NCBI GenBank assembly: GCA_002335055.1
Contig: DDCH01000008.1
Coordinates: 19,855-83,854 of the forward strand
Length of the DNA stretch: 64,000 bases
Source of the DNA: Sulfurimonas sp. UBA2011
GTDB taxonomy: Bacteria; Campylobacterota; Campylobacteria; Campylobacterales; Sulfurimonadaceae
Reading direction: 5' to 3'
The translations under genes and the position numbers were made by a program. Positions 42,294-50,320 of this stretch are shown one piece after another (position 1 is the stretch's first letter; the number at the start of each line of letters is the position of its first letter). The notes beneath the pieces are model-generated. The model was not told where the DNA came from. It searched no databases and worked only from the letters and a program-made list of their open reading frames with translations.

Positions 42294-43369
42294 TAGTCTT
42301 CGCCTTCGACTTTTTCCTTAAGTTGACCACAGGCAGCACTTATATCTATACCCTTAGAGTCTCTTATAGTACATAGAAGACCATGTTTAACTAAGTAGTC
42401 CTGAAAAGTAAGCATAGAAGCTTTACTAGGTCTATCATAAGGAGTACCAGGATAAGGATTGAAATAGATTAGGTTTACTTTAGCTTTTATGTCAGCAAGT
42501 AACTTTACAAGCTTTTTAGCACTACCTATATCATCGTTTTTCCCTTTTATAACTAGGTACTCAAACATTACTCGCTTACGGGTATCTATAGGAAAGCGTT
42601 TAACAGCATCCATAATCGATTGAATGTTATGCGCTTTATTCATAGGTATAAGCTCTGAACGGAGTTCATCATCAACAGCATGTAAAGAGATAGCAATGTG
42701 AACACCTAAGTCCATTTCTCCTAGTTTATCTATCTTTGAACTAAGCCCACTTGTGCTAACAGTTTGTCTCTTACCACCTATTGATAATCCTTTGTCTTCT
42801 TTAAAAATTTCTATGGCTTTTGCTAAGTTTGTTAGGTTATCAAGTGGTTCACCCATTCCCATATAGACTATATTTATCTTACGAGAGTGTTTGTGATTGT
42901 TATCACGCTTAAGTGTTACTACCTGTGCTACTATCTCACCTGTACTTAGATCACGTGTAAAACCACCCTTAGCTGTTAGGCAAAATGTGCAGCCTACTTT
43001 ACAACCAACTTGTGTAGAAACACAGATAGTATATTTGGCTTCTTGGCAGACATTTCCAGATTCATCCAACTGTTCGTCCTTCATCTTTAGCCAAACAGCC
43101 TCCATTGTTTTGCCATCTTGAAGTTCTAGGAGATACTTTATTGTGCCATCAGTTGATTCTTCTTTGTTTTTGATACTCAGAGGATTCACTAAATACTTTT
43201 GAGAAAGCTCTTCTTTCATAGCCTTTGGTATGTTCTTCATATCTTCATAACTAGAAGCAAAATTGTGATAAAGCCAGCCATAAATTTGTTTGACTCTAAA
43301 CTTTGGAGTGATAAGTGACTCTAACTCTGTAAGAGTATAGTCCATTAAAGAGGGTTTTAAAGGACTCAT
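42293..43369 (-). CDS. rlmN: 23S rRNA (adenine-2503-C2)-methyltransferase
   Basis: 358-residue radical-SAM methyltransferase. 'VGCKVGCTFCLTAKGGFTRDL' holds the CxxxCxxC cluster motif; 'VYMGMGEPLDN', 'TVSTSGL', 'ISLHAVDDELRSELIPMNK' and the late Cys in 'DISAACGQL' are present. It also modifies tRNA A37. Its ATG overlaps the stop of the nucleoside phosphorylase gene by four bases (ATGA). Confidence 0.96.
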   Translation of the reverse strand: MSPLKPSLMDYTLTELESLITPKFRVKQIYGWLYHNFASSYEDMKNIPKAMKEELSQKYLVNPLSIKNKEESTDGTIKYLLELQDGKTMEAVWLKMKDEQLDESGNVCQEAKYTICVSTQVGCKVGCTFCLTAKGGFTRDLSTGEIVAQVVTLKRDNNHKHSRKINIVYMGMGEPLDNLTNLAKAIEIFKEDKGLSIGGKRQTVSTSGLSSKIDKLGEMDLGVHIAISLHAVDDELRSELIPMNKAHNIQSIMDAVKRFPIDTRKRVMFEYLVIKGKNDDIGSAKKLVKLLADIKAKVNLIYFNPYPGTPYDRPSKASMLTFQDYLVKHGLLCTIRDSKGIDISAACGQLKEKVEGED

Positions 43370-43908
43370 TTTTTTGTTAGTTCTTTAATACGTTTTTTAA
43401 CATGCTCACTAAGAAGTTTTTTAGACTCTTCATGATTTTTTAAGAAATCTTCATGAGCGTTAGTGTTAGTAAAGTTAGTAACACAAAAGACACCACCAGC
43501 TGGTATATTAAATTCTTGAGCAATTTTAAGAACTGCAAAAAACTCCATATTTTCTATACCTACACCAAACTTTAAAAAGTTTTTTGAGAGTTCTTCATTC
43601 GTACTAATATAGTTAGATGAGTTTACAACTATGTCTTTCACATCAGTTTCGTTTGTTGTTACAACATTGTCTAAAGGTGTATAAGCATCGTTTGAGAGAA
43701 AAGCAAGTTCGATATTTGCTGCTGTCTTACTTTCAATGATATCAAATATTTTTGCATCACCATAAGACCCTGCACTTCCTACAAAGAGTATAAACTCTGG
43801 TTTATCAAAAAGACAGAGTCTAGTTAAATTCATAGCAACCTCTATAAGTCCAACACCCATAGGTTGAGCAAAGTTAAAAGTTTCGTTGTTTCCTGCACAT
43901 ATTATCAT
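43366..43908 (-). CDS. purine/uridine phosphorylase superfamily protein
   Basis: 180 residues, shorter than the usual 230-280, with the superfamily's central motif 'EFILFVGSAGSYGDAKIFD', 'VVTTNETDVKD' and 'GVGIENMEFFAVLKIAQEFN' (G-x-E-x-E/M-E, the substrate and phosphate region). The N-terminal strand motif 'MIICAGNNETFNFAQPMGVG' replaces the usual one. It probably handles a purine nucleoside or methylthioadenosine. RBS AAGGA; coupled to rlmN. Confidence 0.78.
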   Translation of the reverse strand: MIICAGNNETFNFAQPMGVGLIEVAMNLTRLCLFDKPEFILFVGSAGSYGDAKIFDIIESKTAANIELAFLSNDAYTPLDNVVTTNETDVKDIVVNSSNYISTNEELSKNFLKFGVGIENMEFFAVLKIAQEFNIPAGGVFCVTNFTNTNAHEDFLKNHEESKKLLSEHVKKRIKELTKK

Positions 43909-43938
43909 TTCTTTATGTCCTTAAATTTATTTATTATT

Positions 43939-44700
43939 TTATAGTCGTACTGGTATATTTTGTTCATGGAGGTAATGTTTTAAGTCCATGATATCTATCT
44001 CTTTATAGTGAAAAATAGAAGCGGCAAGTGCCGCGTCAGCTCCTGCTTCAAAAGCATCTTTTATATGTTCCATTGTTCCTGCTCCACCACTTGCAATTAC
44101 GGGTACATTTACAGCTTTACTTATCTGCTGCGTTATGTTGAGTTCAAAACCTGCTTTTGTACCATCCGCATCCATAGAAGTTAAAAGTATCTCACCACTT
44201 CCGCGATCTACAACTTCTTTCGCCCACTCCACTGCATCAAGACCCGTATCAACACGTCCACCATTTAAAAATACATGGTATTTCCCTGAGTCTGTTCGTT
44301 TAACATCTATTGCGGTAACTATACACTGTGAGCCAAAGCGTTTACTACTTTCATTTATAAGTTCTGGTCGTTTGATAGCAGCAGAGTTTACACTGACTTT
44401 ATCACAACCTACATTGAGTAGTTTATAGATATCATCTAATTTACGTATACCACCACCAACTGTTAGTGGTATAAAGATTTCTCGTGCAACTTGGGCAACT
44501 ATATCTACTATAGTATCGCGGTTATCACTTGAAGCTGTAATATCTAAAAATGTTAACTCATCAGCACCCTCTTGGTTATAGCGTCTTGCTACTTCTACTG
44601 GGTCGCCTGCATCTTTGAGACCGACAAAGTTAACACCCTTTACAACTCGTCCATCTTTCACATCTAAACAAGGAATGATTCTTTTTGCGAAATAGTTCAT
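43939..44700 (-). CDS. hisF: imidazole glycerol phosphate synthase subunit HisF
   Basis: 253-residue TIM barrel. Catalytic Asp in 'IIPCLDVKDGRVVKGVNFVG' and in 'AIDVKRTDSGKYHVFLNGG'; phosphate loops 'TVGGGIRKLDD' and 'VIASGGAGTMEHIKDAFEAGADAALAASIFH'. With HisH it makes IGP and AICAR in histidine synthesis. No other his gene is nearby. A 12-base palindrome (44704-44715) precedes it. Confidence 0.97.
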   Translation of the reverse strand: MNYFAKRIIPCLDVKDGRVVKGVNFVGLKDAGDPVEVARRYNQEGADELTFLDITASSDNRDTIVDIVAQVAREIFIPLTVGGGIRKLDDIYKLLNVGCDKVSVNSAAIKRPELINESSKRFGSQCIVTAIDVKRTDSGKYHVFLNGGRVDTGLDAVEWAKEVVDRGSGEILLTSMDADGTKAGFELNITQQISKAVNVPVIASGGAGTMEHIKDAFEAGADAALAASIFHYKEIDIMDLKHYLHEQNIPVRL

Positions 44701-44824
44701 ACTTAAGGTACCTTATGGAAAGTTCTAATTCTAGTTACTTGTAACTTAATAGAACCCTTATATTATATATTTTGAATTATACTACTTTAGACTTATAATT
44801 GAGTAATGCTTTTTAAGCTAGAAA

Positions 44825-44840
44825 TGTTTCATGTGAAACA
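44825..44840. other. parS site (one mismatch)
   Basis: TGTTTCATGTGAAACA differs from the parS consensus at one central base. It lies in the intergenic region between hisF and the CZB gene, ~12.7 kb from dnaA and 3.6 kb from the perfect site. Confidence 0.82.
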
Positions 44841-44877
44841 TCGAGAAAATACTTGTTTAACATCTATTTAATATACT

Positions 44878-44902
44878 AATATAATATAATACAATATAAT
44901 AT
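44878..44902. repeat. five-copy AATAT tandem repeat in a promoter region
   Basis: Five AATAT/AATAC units ending 18 bases before the CZB gene start, creating overlapping TATAAT-like -10 boxes. Slippage here could alter promoter spacing. Confidence 0.6.
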
Positions 44903-44919
44903 AAAGAGGAATGGCTTGA

Positions 44920-45390
44920 ATGATAAAAGAAGATGTGCTAGGACATTTACGAGTAGCAAACACTGCACATACAAAGTGGGTACAAAAAGCAAAGATACTG
45001 ATAGACAAGATAGATATAAATGAACCAACATTACCTGTTAATGCTAGAGAATCTGATTTTGGAAAATGGTTTGATAATGATGGAAAAAAATTAAATGGAC
45101 TTTCAAACAATCCTTTAGAATGTATGGATAATATAGAAAAGCTACATATTGGTTTACATGAGATGTATTCTAATGTTTTTTATATTTATTGTGGTGAAAG
45201 TCAAAAGAAAGGTTTCTTTTCTAAAATGCTAAGTTTTGATAAAAAACCTATTTCTAATATAGAAGAAACATTAGCACTTGAATACTATGAGACTATGCAG
45301 GCATTTGAGAATGATTTGCTTAATGAGATAAAGAGACTAGAACACAGGTTAACTGCTCTTTCGGATGAAAAAATAGAGGCTTTATCTTAA
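44920..45390 (+). CDS. CZB-like domain protein with altered zinc ligand
   Basis: 156 residues. The CZB pattern is present as 'VANTAHTKWVQKAKILID' (His) and 'SDFGKWFDNDGKKL', where the usual Cys of CRLGKW is Ser-Asp, then 'LHIGLHEMY' with two His. A C-terminal helical part ('LALEYYETMQAFENDLLNEI') adds ~50 residues. It may bind zinc without a redox-active Cys. No transmembrane or signalling domain. AGAGGAA precedes ATG; the promoter contains an AATAT repeat. Confidence 0.75.
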   Translation: MIKEDVLGHLRVANTAHTKWVQKAKILIDKIDINEPTLPVNARESDFGKWFDNDGKKLNGLSNNPLECMDNIEKLHIGLHEMYSNVFYIYCGESQKKGFFSKMLSFDKKPISNIEETLALEYYETMQAFENDLLNEIKRLEHRLTALSDEKIEALS

Positions 45391-45473
45391 AATATGTGTT
45401 AAAAAGTAGTAAATATAGTAATTTTTTATATTTGTTACCTTTTTATAAGTATATTTAGTATAATATAGCTGTT

Positions 45474-46247
45474 ATGAATATGCAAAGTGTAGTAGCAAAG
45501 AAAAAGTTCGGACAAAATTTTTTAAAAGACCAATCAGTTTTAAGAAAGATCGTCGAAGCGATGCCCAAAAATGAGAATAAACTTGTTGAAATTGGACCTG
45601 GCTTAGGTGATTTAACTAAATTTTTAGTTGATGTCAGAAGTGTAGAAGCTTTTGAGGTAGATACCGATTTGTGTAAACTATTACAAAGTACATTTAAAGA
45701 AGAGATCGATACCAAGCGACTCCACATAAATTGTGGGGATGTTCTACAAGCTTGGAAGAGCACTTTAGTAGATGAAGCGTATGACTTAGTGGCTAACCTG
45801 CCCTATTATATAGCTACGAACATCATACTAAAAGCACTCGCAGATCCGATGTGTAAAAATATACTAGTAATGGTTCAGTTAGAAGTTGCAGAGAAGTTTT
45901 GTGCGACTGCTGGAGAAAAAGTATTTGGATCTTTGAGTATTATTGCTCAAAGTGTAGGAACAGCGACTATAGTCACAAAAGTTCCTCCAACTGCGTTTGA
46001 CCCACAGCCAAAAGTAGACTCCGCTGTTTTTCTCATACAAAAAAATTCTGATAGATCTGATAAAGAGTTCGAGGATATGCTTAGAGTTGCATTTACGCAA
46101 CCTCGAAAAACTCTTATGAAAAATCTTTCACAAAAGTATGATAAACCAACTCTAATTGAAGCTTTTGAGAAACTGAATCTAATACATACGATTCGTCCTC
46201 ATCAGGTTGACACTAAGGACTATCACCAACTCTATAAAATAATATAA
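45474..46247 (+). CDS. ksgA: 16S rRNA dimethyladenosine transferase
   Basis: 257 residues (RsmA). 'KKKFGQNFLKDQSVLRKIVEA', SAM motif 'LVEIGPGLGDLTKFL', catalytic 'NLPYYIATNIIL' and 'VAFTQPRKTLMKNL' are all present. It dimethylates A1518/A1519 in 16S rRNA. A TATAAT box (45459-45464) is only nine bases before the ATG and no Shine-Dalgarno is seen, so the start may be leaderless. It is followed by RNase J. Confidence 0.96.
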   Translation: MNMQSVVAKKKFGQNFLKDQSVLRKIVEAMPKNENKLVEIGPGLGDLTKFLVDVRSVEAFEVDTDLCKLLQSTFKEEIDTKRLHINCGDVLQAWKSTLVDEAYDLVANLPYYIATNIILKALADPMCKNILVMVQLEVAEKFCATAGEKVFGSLSIIAQSVGTATIVTKVPPTAFDPQPKVDSAVFLIQKNSDRSDKEFEDMLRVAFTQPRKTLMKNLSQKYDKPTLIEAFEKLNLIHTIRPHQVDTKDYHQLYKII

Positions 46248-46265
46248 ATATACAAAGGAGTTTGG

Positions 46266-48317
46266 ATGGAAGAAGAAAACAGAGGGTCAGTAGAAAATAC
46301 TACAGCACCTAAAACAGAAGCAAAACCAAATATGCAAGCAAACATGCAAGCAAAAACAGAATCAAAGCCAACAGAGTCAAAACCAGAAGTGAAAACACAA
46401 GAAGGTACAGCTAAACCGGCACAAAATAGAAATAACAATAGAAGACCTAATAATAACCGTAAACCTAATCCGAATCAAAATAGAAATGGTAATGGTGATA
46501 AACCAGCAGGTAACAAACCTAACAACAACCGTAACAAAAACAAAAACCGTCACCGTAGACAACCTACTCCAGTTGATGAAAACTTAAAATCATTTGTTGT
46601 TAAAAATCAAGAAGCACATAAGCAACGTCTTAACCCACACTACAAACTTGACCTTAACTCTAAGGCTAAAGTACGTATTACTCCACTAGGTGGACTTGGT
46701 GAAATTGGTGGAAACATCATGGTTATGGAGACTGATAACGAGGCTATTCTTATTGATATCGGTATGAGTTTTCCAGATGAGACTATGCACGGTGTTGATA
46801 TTTTAATTCCTGATTTCGCTTATCTTAGAGAAATTCAACATAAAATCGTTGCAGTTATTATTACTCACGCTCACGAAGATCATATTGGTGCAATGCCGTA
46901 TCTTTATAAAGAGATGCAATTCCCTATATATGGTACACCACTTCCACTTGCTATGATTGGTAACAAGTTTGATGAACATCATATTAAAGAGCATAGAAAG
47001 TATTTTAACCCTATTGTTAAACGTCAAGTTTACGAGATAGGAAATGACTTTAAGATTGAGTGGATGCATATGACTCACTCTATTATTGACTCGTCTACTA
47101 TTGCTGTTACTACTGATGCGGGAACGATTATCCACACTGGTGACTTTAAGATAGATTATACTCCAGTCGATGGATATACTGCTGACTTACACCGTTTAGC
47201 TTATTATGGAGATAAAGGTGTTCTTTGTCTTCTTTCTGACTCAACTAACTCACATAACCCTACTGCAACAGGTTCGGAGTTAAGTGTTGCTCCTGCTTTA
47301 GATAGAATCTTTAGTAAAGCAGAAGGTCGCATTCTTCTTTCTACTTTTAGCTCAAACATTCACCGTGTACAACAAGCTATTCAATATGGTATTAAGTATG
47401 GTCGTAAGATTTGTGTTATTGGTCGTTCAATGGAGAGAAATATTGAACTTGCAATGCAGTATGATTATGTACGTTTTGCTAAAAATATCTTTGTTGACCC
47501 TGATGAAGTTGCAAACCTTGAAGATAAAGAAGTTCTTATCGTTACAACAGGTTCTCAAGGTGAGGCAAATTCAGCTCTCTTTAGAATGAGTATTGGTGAG
47601 CACAGACATATTAAAATCAAACCTAGTGATTTAATCGTTCTTTCATCTCGTGCTATTCCCGGTAACGAAGGGTCTATCTCTGGTATGATTAACCACCTAC
47701 AACGTGCAGGTGCAAGTATCGCTATGAGTAAAGACATTCACGTTTCAGGTCATGCTTCTATGGAAGAGCAAAAACTTATGTTACGTCTTGTAAATCCTAA
47801 ATTCTTCTTACCTATTCACGGTGAGTATAACCATGTTATGCGTCACCGCGAGACTGGTATGATGTGTGGAGTTCCTGAGAGAAATATTCTTCTTATGACA
47901 GATGGTGAGCAGATAGAAGTAGCACCTAAATATATGAGAAAAGTTAAAACAGTGAAAACTGGTAAGACTTACATAGATAATCAAAACAATCATAAGATTG
48001 ATGATGATATCATTTTAGACCGTCAAAAACTTGCATCTGATGGTGTAGTTATGATAGTTGCTGAAATTAGTAAGCAAAACTCTAAAATGTTAGATAAACC
48101 AAAAGTTACTACATTTGGTATCGTTCCAGATAGACTTGATAAAGCATTTGCCAAAGAGATAGAAGATGTATTAGATATTTTCTTAACAAATATCAAACCA
48201 GGTCTTATTGAAAACTCTCGTGCATTAGAAAATGATGTTCGTCAAGTTGTTCGTAAACATATCTTTAGAAAAATGAAAAAATATCCACTTATTGTTCCAC
48301 ATATGTTAGTTCACTAG
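46266..48317 (+). CDS. rnj: ribonuclease J
   Basis: 683 residues: a long Asn/Lys/Pro/Gln-rich disordered N-terminus (~residues 1-125, 'NRNNNRRPNNNRKPNPNQN') precedes the metallo-beta-lactamase/beta-CASP core. Metal motif 'ITHAHEDHIGAMPYL', 'LIDIGMSFPDETMHGVD', 'IIHTGDFKIDYTP' and beta-CASP motifs 'LLSTFSSNIHRVQ' and 'VSGHASMEEQK'. It processes and degrades RNA from 5' ends; a basic extension of this type is known in Helicobacter RNase J. RBS AAAGGAG. Confidence 0.96.
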   Translation: MEEENRGSVENTTAPKTEAKPNMQANMQAKTESKPTESKPEVKTQEGTAKPAQNRNNNRRPNNNRKPNPNQNRNGNGDKPAGNKPNNNRNKNKNRHRRQPTPVDENLKSFVVKNQEAHKQRLNPHYKLDLNSKAKVRITPLGGLGEIGGNIMVMETDNEAILIDIGMSFPDETMHGVDILIPDFAYLREIQHKIVAVIITHAHEDHIGAMPYLYKEMQFPIYGTPLPLAMIGNKFDEHHIKEHRKYFNPIVKRQVYEIGNDFKIEWMHMTHSIIDSSTIAVTTDAGTIIHTGDFKIDYTPVDGYTADLHRLAYYGDKGVLCLLSDSTNSHNPTATGSELSVAPALDRIFSKAEGRILLSTFSSNIHRVQQAIQYGIKYGRKICVIGRSMERNIELAMQYDYVRFAKNIFVDPDEVANLEDKEVLIVTTGSQGEANSALFRMSIGEHRHIKIKPSDLIVLSSRAIPGNEGSISGMINHLQRAGASIAMSKDIHVSGHASMEEQKLMLRLVNPKFFLPIHGEYNHVMRHRETGMMCGVPERNILLMTDGEQIEVAPKYMRKVKTVKTGKTYIDNQNNHKIDDDIILDRQKLASDGVVMIVAEISKQNSKMLDKPKVTTFGIVPDRLDKAFAKEIEDVLDIFLTNIKPGLIENSRALENDVRQVVRKHIFRKMKKYPLIVPHMLVH

Positions 48318-48325
48318 CATTCATT

Positions 48326-48350
48326 GGCTTTCCTTTTTGGAGAGCCTTTT
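48326..48350 (+). terminator. intrinsic terminator after RNase J
   Basis: GGCTTTCC-(ttttt)-GGAGAGCC, 8-bp stem with one T-G pair, then TTTT. Confidence 0.8.
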
Positions 48351-48418
48351 CCCTCTTCAAAAAACTTATCTCACTCTCGTTATGCTATAATTGTAAAAAT
48401 CTTTATTAAGGCAAAAAG

Positions 48419-49003
48419 TTGTCAGATAATCAAACAAATGAATTTGAAAATGCAGTAAAATCTATGATACTTCATGTAGGTGAAGACCCTAGCAGAGAGG
48501 GTTTACTTGAGACTCCTAAACGTGTTAGAAAAGCTTATGAGTTCATCTATGGTGGATATAAAGAAAACCCACAAGAGATACTCTCAAAGGCACTTTTTAC
48601 AAGTAGTAATGAAGAGATGGTACTTATACGTGATATAGAGTTTTACTCTACTTGTGAGCACCATCTTCTTCCTATTATTGGTCGTGTTCATGTGGCATAT
48701 ATTCCAGACGGAAAAGTTGTTGGATTATCCAAAATTCCTCGTGTAGTTGATGTTTTTGCTCGTCGTATGCAAATTCAAGAACAACTTACAGAACAGATAG
48801 CAGATGCCATTATGGATGCAATTGCACCCAAGGGTGTAGCCGTTGTTATTCAAGCACGTCATATGTGTATGGAAATGCGTGGTGTTGAGAAGATAAACTC
48901 CACAACAACTACATCAGCCCTTCGTGGACTCTTTAAAAAAGATGAAAAGACTCGTGCAGAATTTTTTTCTCTTATTAACTCTCCAACAGGTACAAGGTAC
49001 TAA
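48419..49003 (+). CDS. folE: GTP cyclohydrolase I
   Basis: 194 residues, TTG start with AAGG upstream. 'GEDPSREGLLETPKRVRKAYEF', zinc and catalytic 'FYSTCEHHLLPIIGRVHVAYIPDGKVVGLSKI', 'QEQLTEQIADAI' and 'HMCMEMRGVEK' fit the family. It makes dihydroneopterin triphosphate for folate. Its stop is followed directly by fliI. Confidence 0.97.
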   Translation: MSDNQTNEFENAVKSMILHVGEDPSREGLLETPKRVRKAYEFIYGGYKENPQEILSKALFTSSNEEMVLIRDIEFYSTCEHHLLPIIGRVHVAYIPDGKVVGLSKIPRVVDVFARRMQIQEQLTEQIADAIMDAIAPKGVAVVIQARHMCMEMRGVEKINSTTTTSALRGLFKKDEKTRAEFFSLINSPTGTRY

Positions 49004-50320
49004 ATGTCACTGAGTTCACTCAAAGATAGACTTGCAGGAGCAAAAAGCTATGCAGTATCTTTTGGTGAAGTTGTAAAAATAAATGCAACTATTATTACAG
49101 CCCATGGTCTTAATGTAAGTATCAGTGATATGGTAAAAATAGTTTCAAATGAAACAAATAAAGATATTGTTGGAATGGTTACAGAGATAGATGGTAAGAC
49201 TTTTTTTATAACTCCTTTTTCATTTGTTGAGGGTTTTGCTTCGGGAGATAAAGTTTTCTTGGACTCAACAGGTCTGAATATACCTGTTGGTGATTCCCTT
49301 TTAGGTAGAGTAGTTGATCCTTTTATGCGACCTATTGACGGTAAAGGTGCTATAAATGATTCTAAATTAAGTCCGATTATAAAAGCTCCAATCGCTGCTA
49401 TGAAACGCGGTATGATAGATGAAGTTTTTAGTGTTGGTGTTAAAAGTATAGATGGTCTATTAACATGCGGTAAGGGTCAAAAACTTGGTATCTTTGCAGG
49501 AAGTGGGGTAGGGAAGTCTACTCTTATGGGTATGATTGTCCGTGGTGCAAATACTCCCATAAAAGTAGTTGCACTTATCGGTGAGCGTGGTCGAGAGGTT
49601 CCTGAGTTTATAGAAAAAAACCTTGGTGGAGATTTGACAAATACAGTGATAATAGTTGCAACAAGTGATGACTCACCATTAATGAGAAAGTATGGTGCTT
49701 TTGCTGCTATGAGTGTAGCTGAGTTTTTTAAAGATAAGGGGCTTGATGTTCTTTTTATTATGGATTCGGTTACACGTTTTGCAATGGCCCAGCGGGAGAT
49801 AGGTTTAGCACTTGGTGAACCTCCAACTTCAAAAGGTTACCCACCTTCATCTCTAACTCTTTTACCACAACTTATGGAGCGTGCAGGAAAAGAAGAAGGC
49901 AAGGGAAGTATTACTGCATTTTTTACAGTTTTAATCGAAGGTGATGATATGAGTGACCCTATTGCCGATCAATCGCGCTCTATTTTAGATGGACACATTG
50001 TGCTTTCACGTGAAATGACAGACTTTGGTATTTATCCCCCTGTACATATTCTAAACTCAGTGTCTCGTGTGATGAACGATATTATTAGTGAAGATCATTT
50101 TAAGGCTGTTATGAAGTTTCGTAGATTATATACATTACTTAAAGAGAATGAAACACTTATCCGAATTGGGGCATATACTAAAGGTAGTGATGAAGAACTA
50201 GATGAAGCCATAGATAAGAAAACTAAAATGGAAGAATTTATCTCTCAAGGTGCAACATATCAAGAGGATTTTGATACCAGTACTAGTGCTTTGATTGACT
50301 TAATGCAGGTTAACTCTTAA
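49004..50320 (+). CDS. fliI: flagellum-specific ATP synthase FliI
   Basis: 438 residues, complete. Walker A 'GIFAGSGVGKSTLMGMIVRG', 'ALIGERGREVPEFIE', Walker B 'LDVLFIMDSVTRFAMAQREIGLALGEPP' and 'GYPPSSLTLLPQLMERAG' are as expected for a type III export ATPase; without a neighbouring secretion gene it is assigned to the flagellum. It follows folE without a gap and overlaps the convergent propeller gene by 11 bases. Its integrity contrasts with the broken flgE and fliW copies in the window. Confidence 0.93.
   Translation: MSLSSLKDRLAGAKSYAVSFGEVVKINATIITAHGLNVSISDMVKIVSNETNKDIVGMVTEIDGKTFFITPFSFVEGFASGDKVFLDSTGLNIPVGDSLLGRVVDPFMRPIDGKGAINDSKLSPIIKAPIAAMKRGMIDEVFSVGVKSIDGLLTCGKGQKLGIFAGSGVGKSTLMGMIVRGANTPIKVVALIGERGREVPEFIEKNLGGDLTNTVIIVATSDDSPLMRKYGAFAAMSVAEFFKDKGLDVLFIMDSVTRFAMAQREIGLALGEPPTSKGYPPSSLTLLPQLMERAGKEEGKGSITAFFTVLIEGDDMSDPIADQSRSILDGHIVLSREMTDFGIYPPVHILNSVSRVMNDIISEDHFKAVMKFRRLYTLLKENETLIRIGAYTKGSDEELDEAIDKKTKMEEFISQGATYQEDFDTSTSALIDLMQVNS

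Noticed and set aside
44878..44902. CRISPR-like or mobile repeat
   Set aside because: Units are five bases without spacers; a simple tandem repeat explains it.
49004..50320. type III secretion ATPase (virulence) or Rho/F1 ATPase
   Set aside because: Motifs fit FliI/SctN; no secretion genes nearby, and N-terminal length and 'GYPPSSLTLLPQLMERAG' favour the flagellar enzyme.
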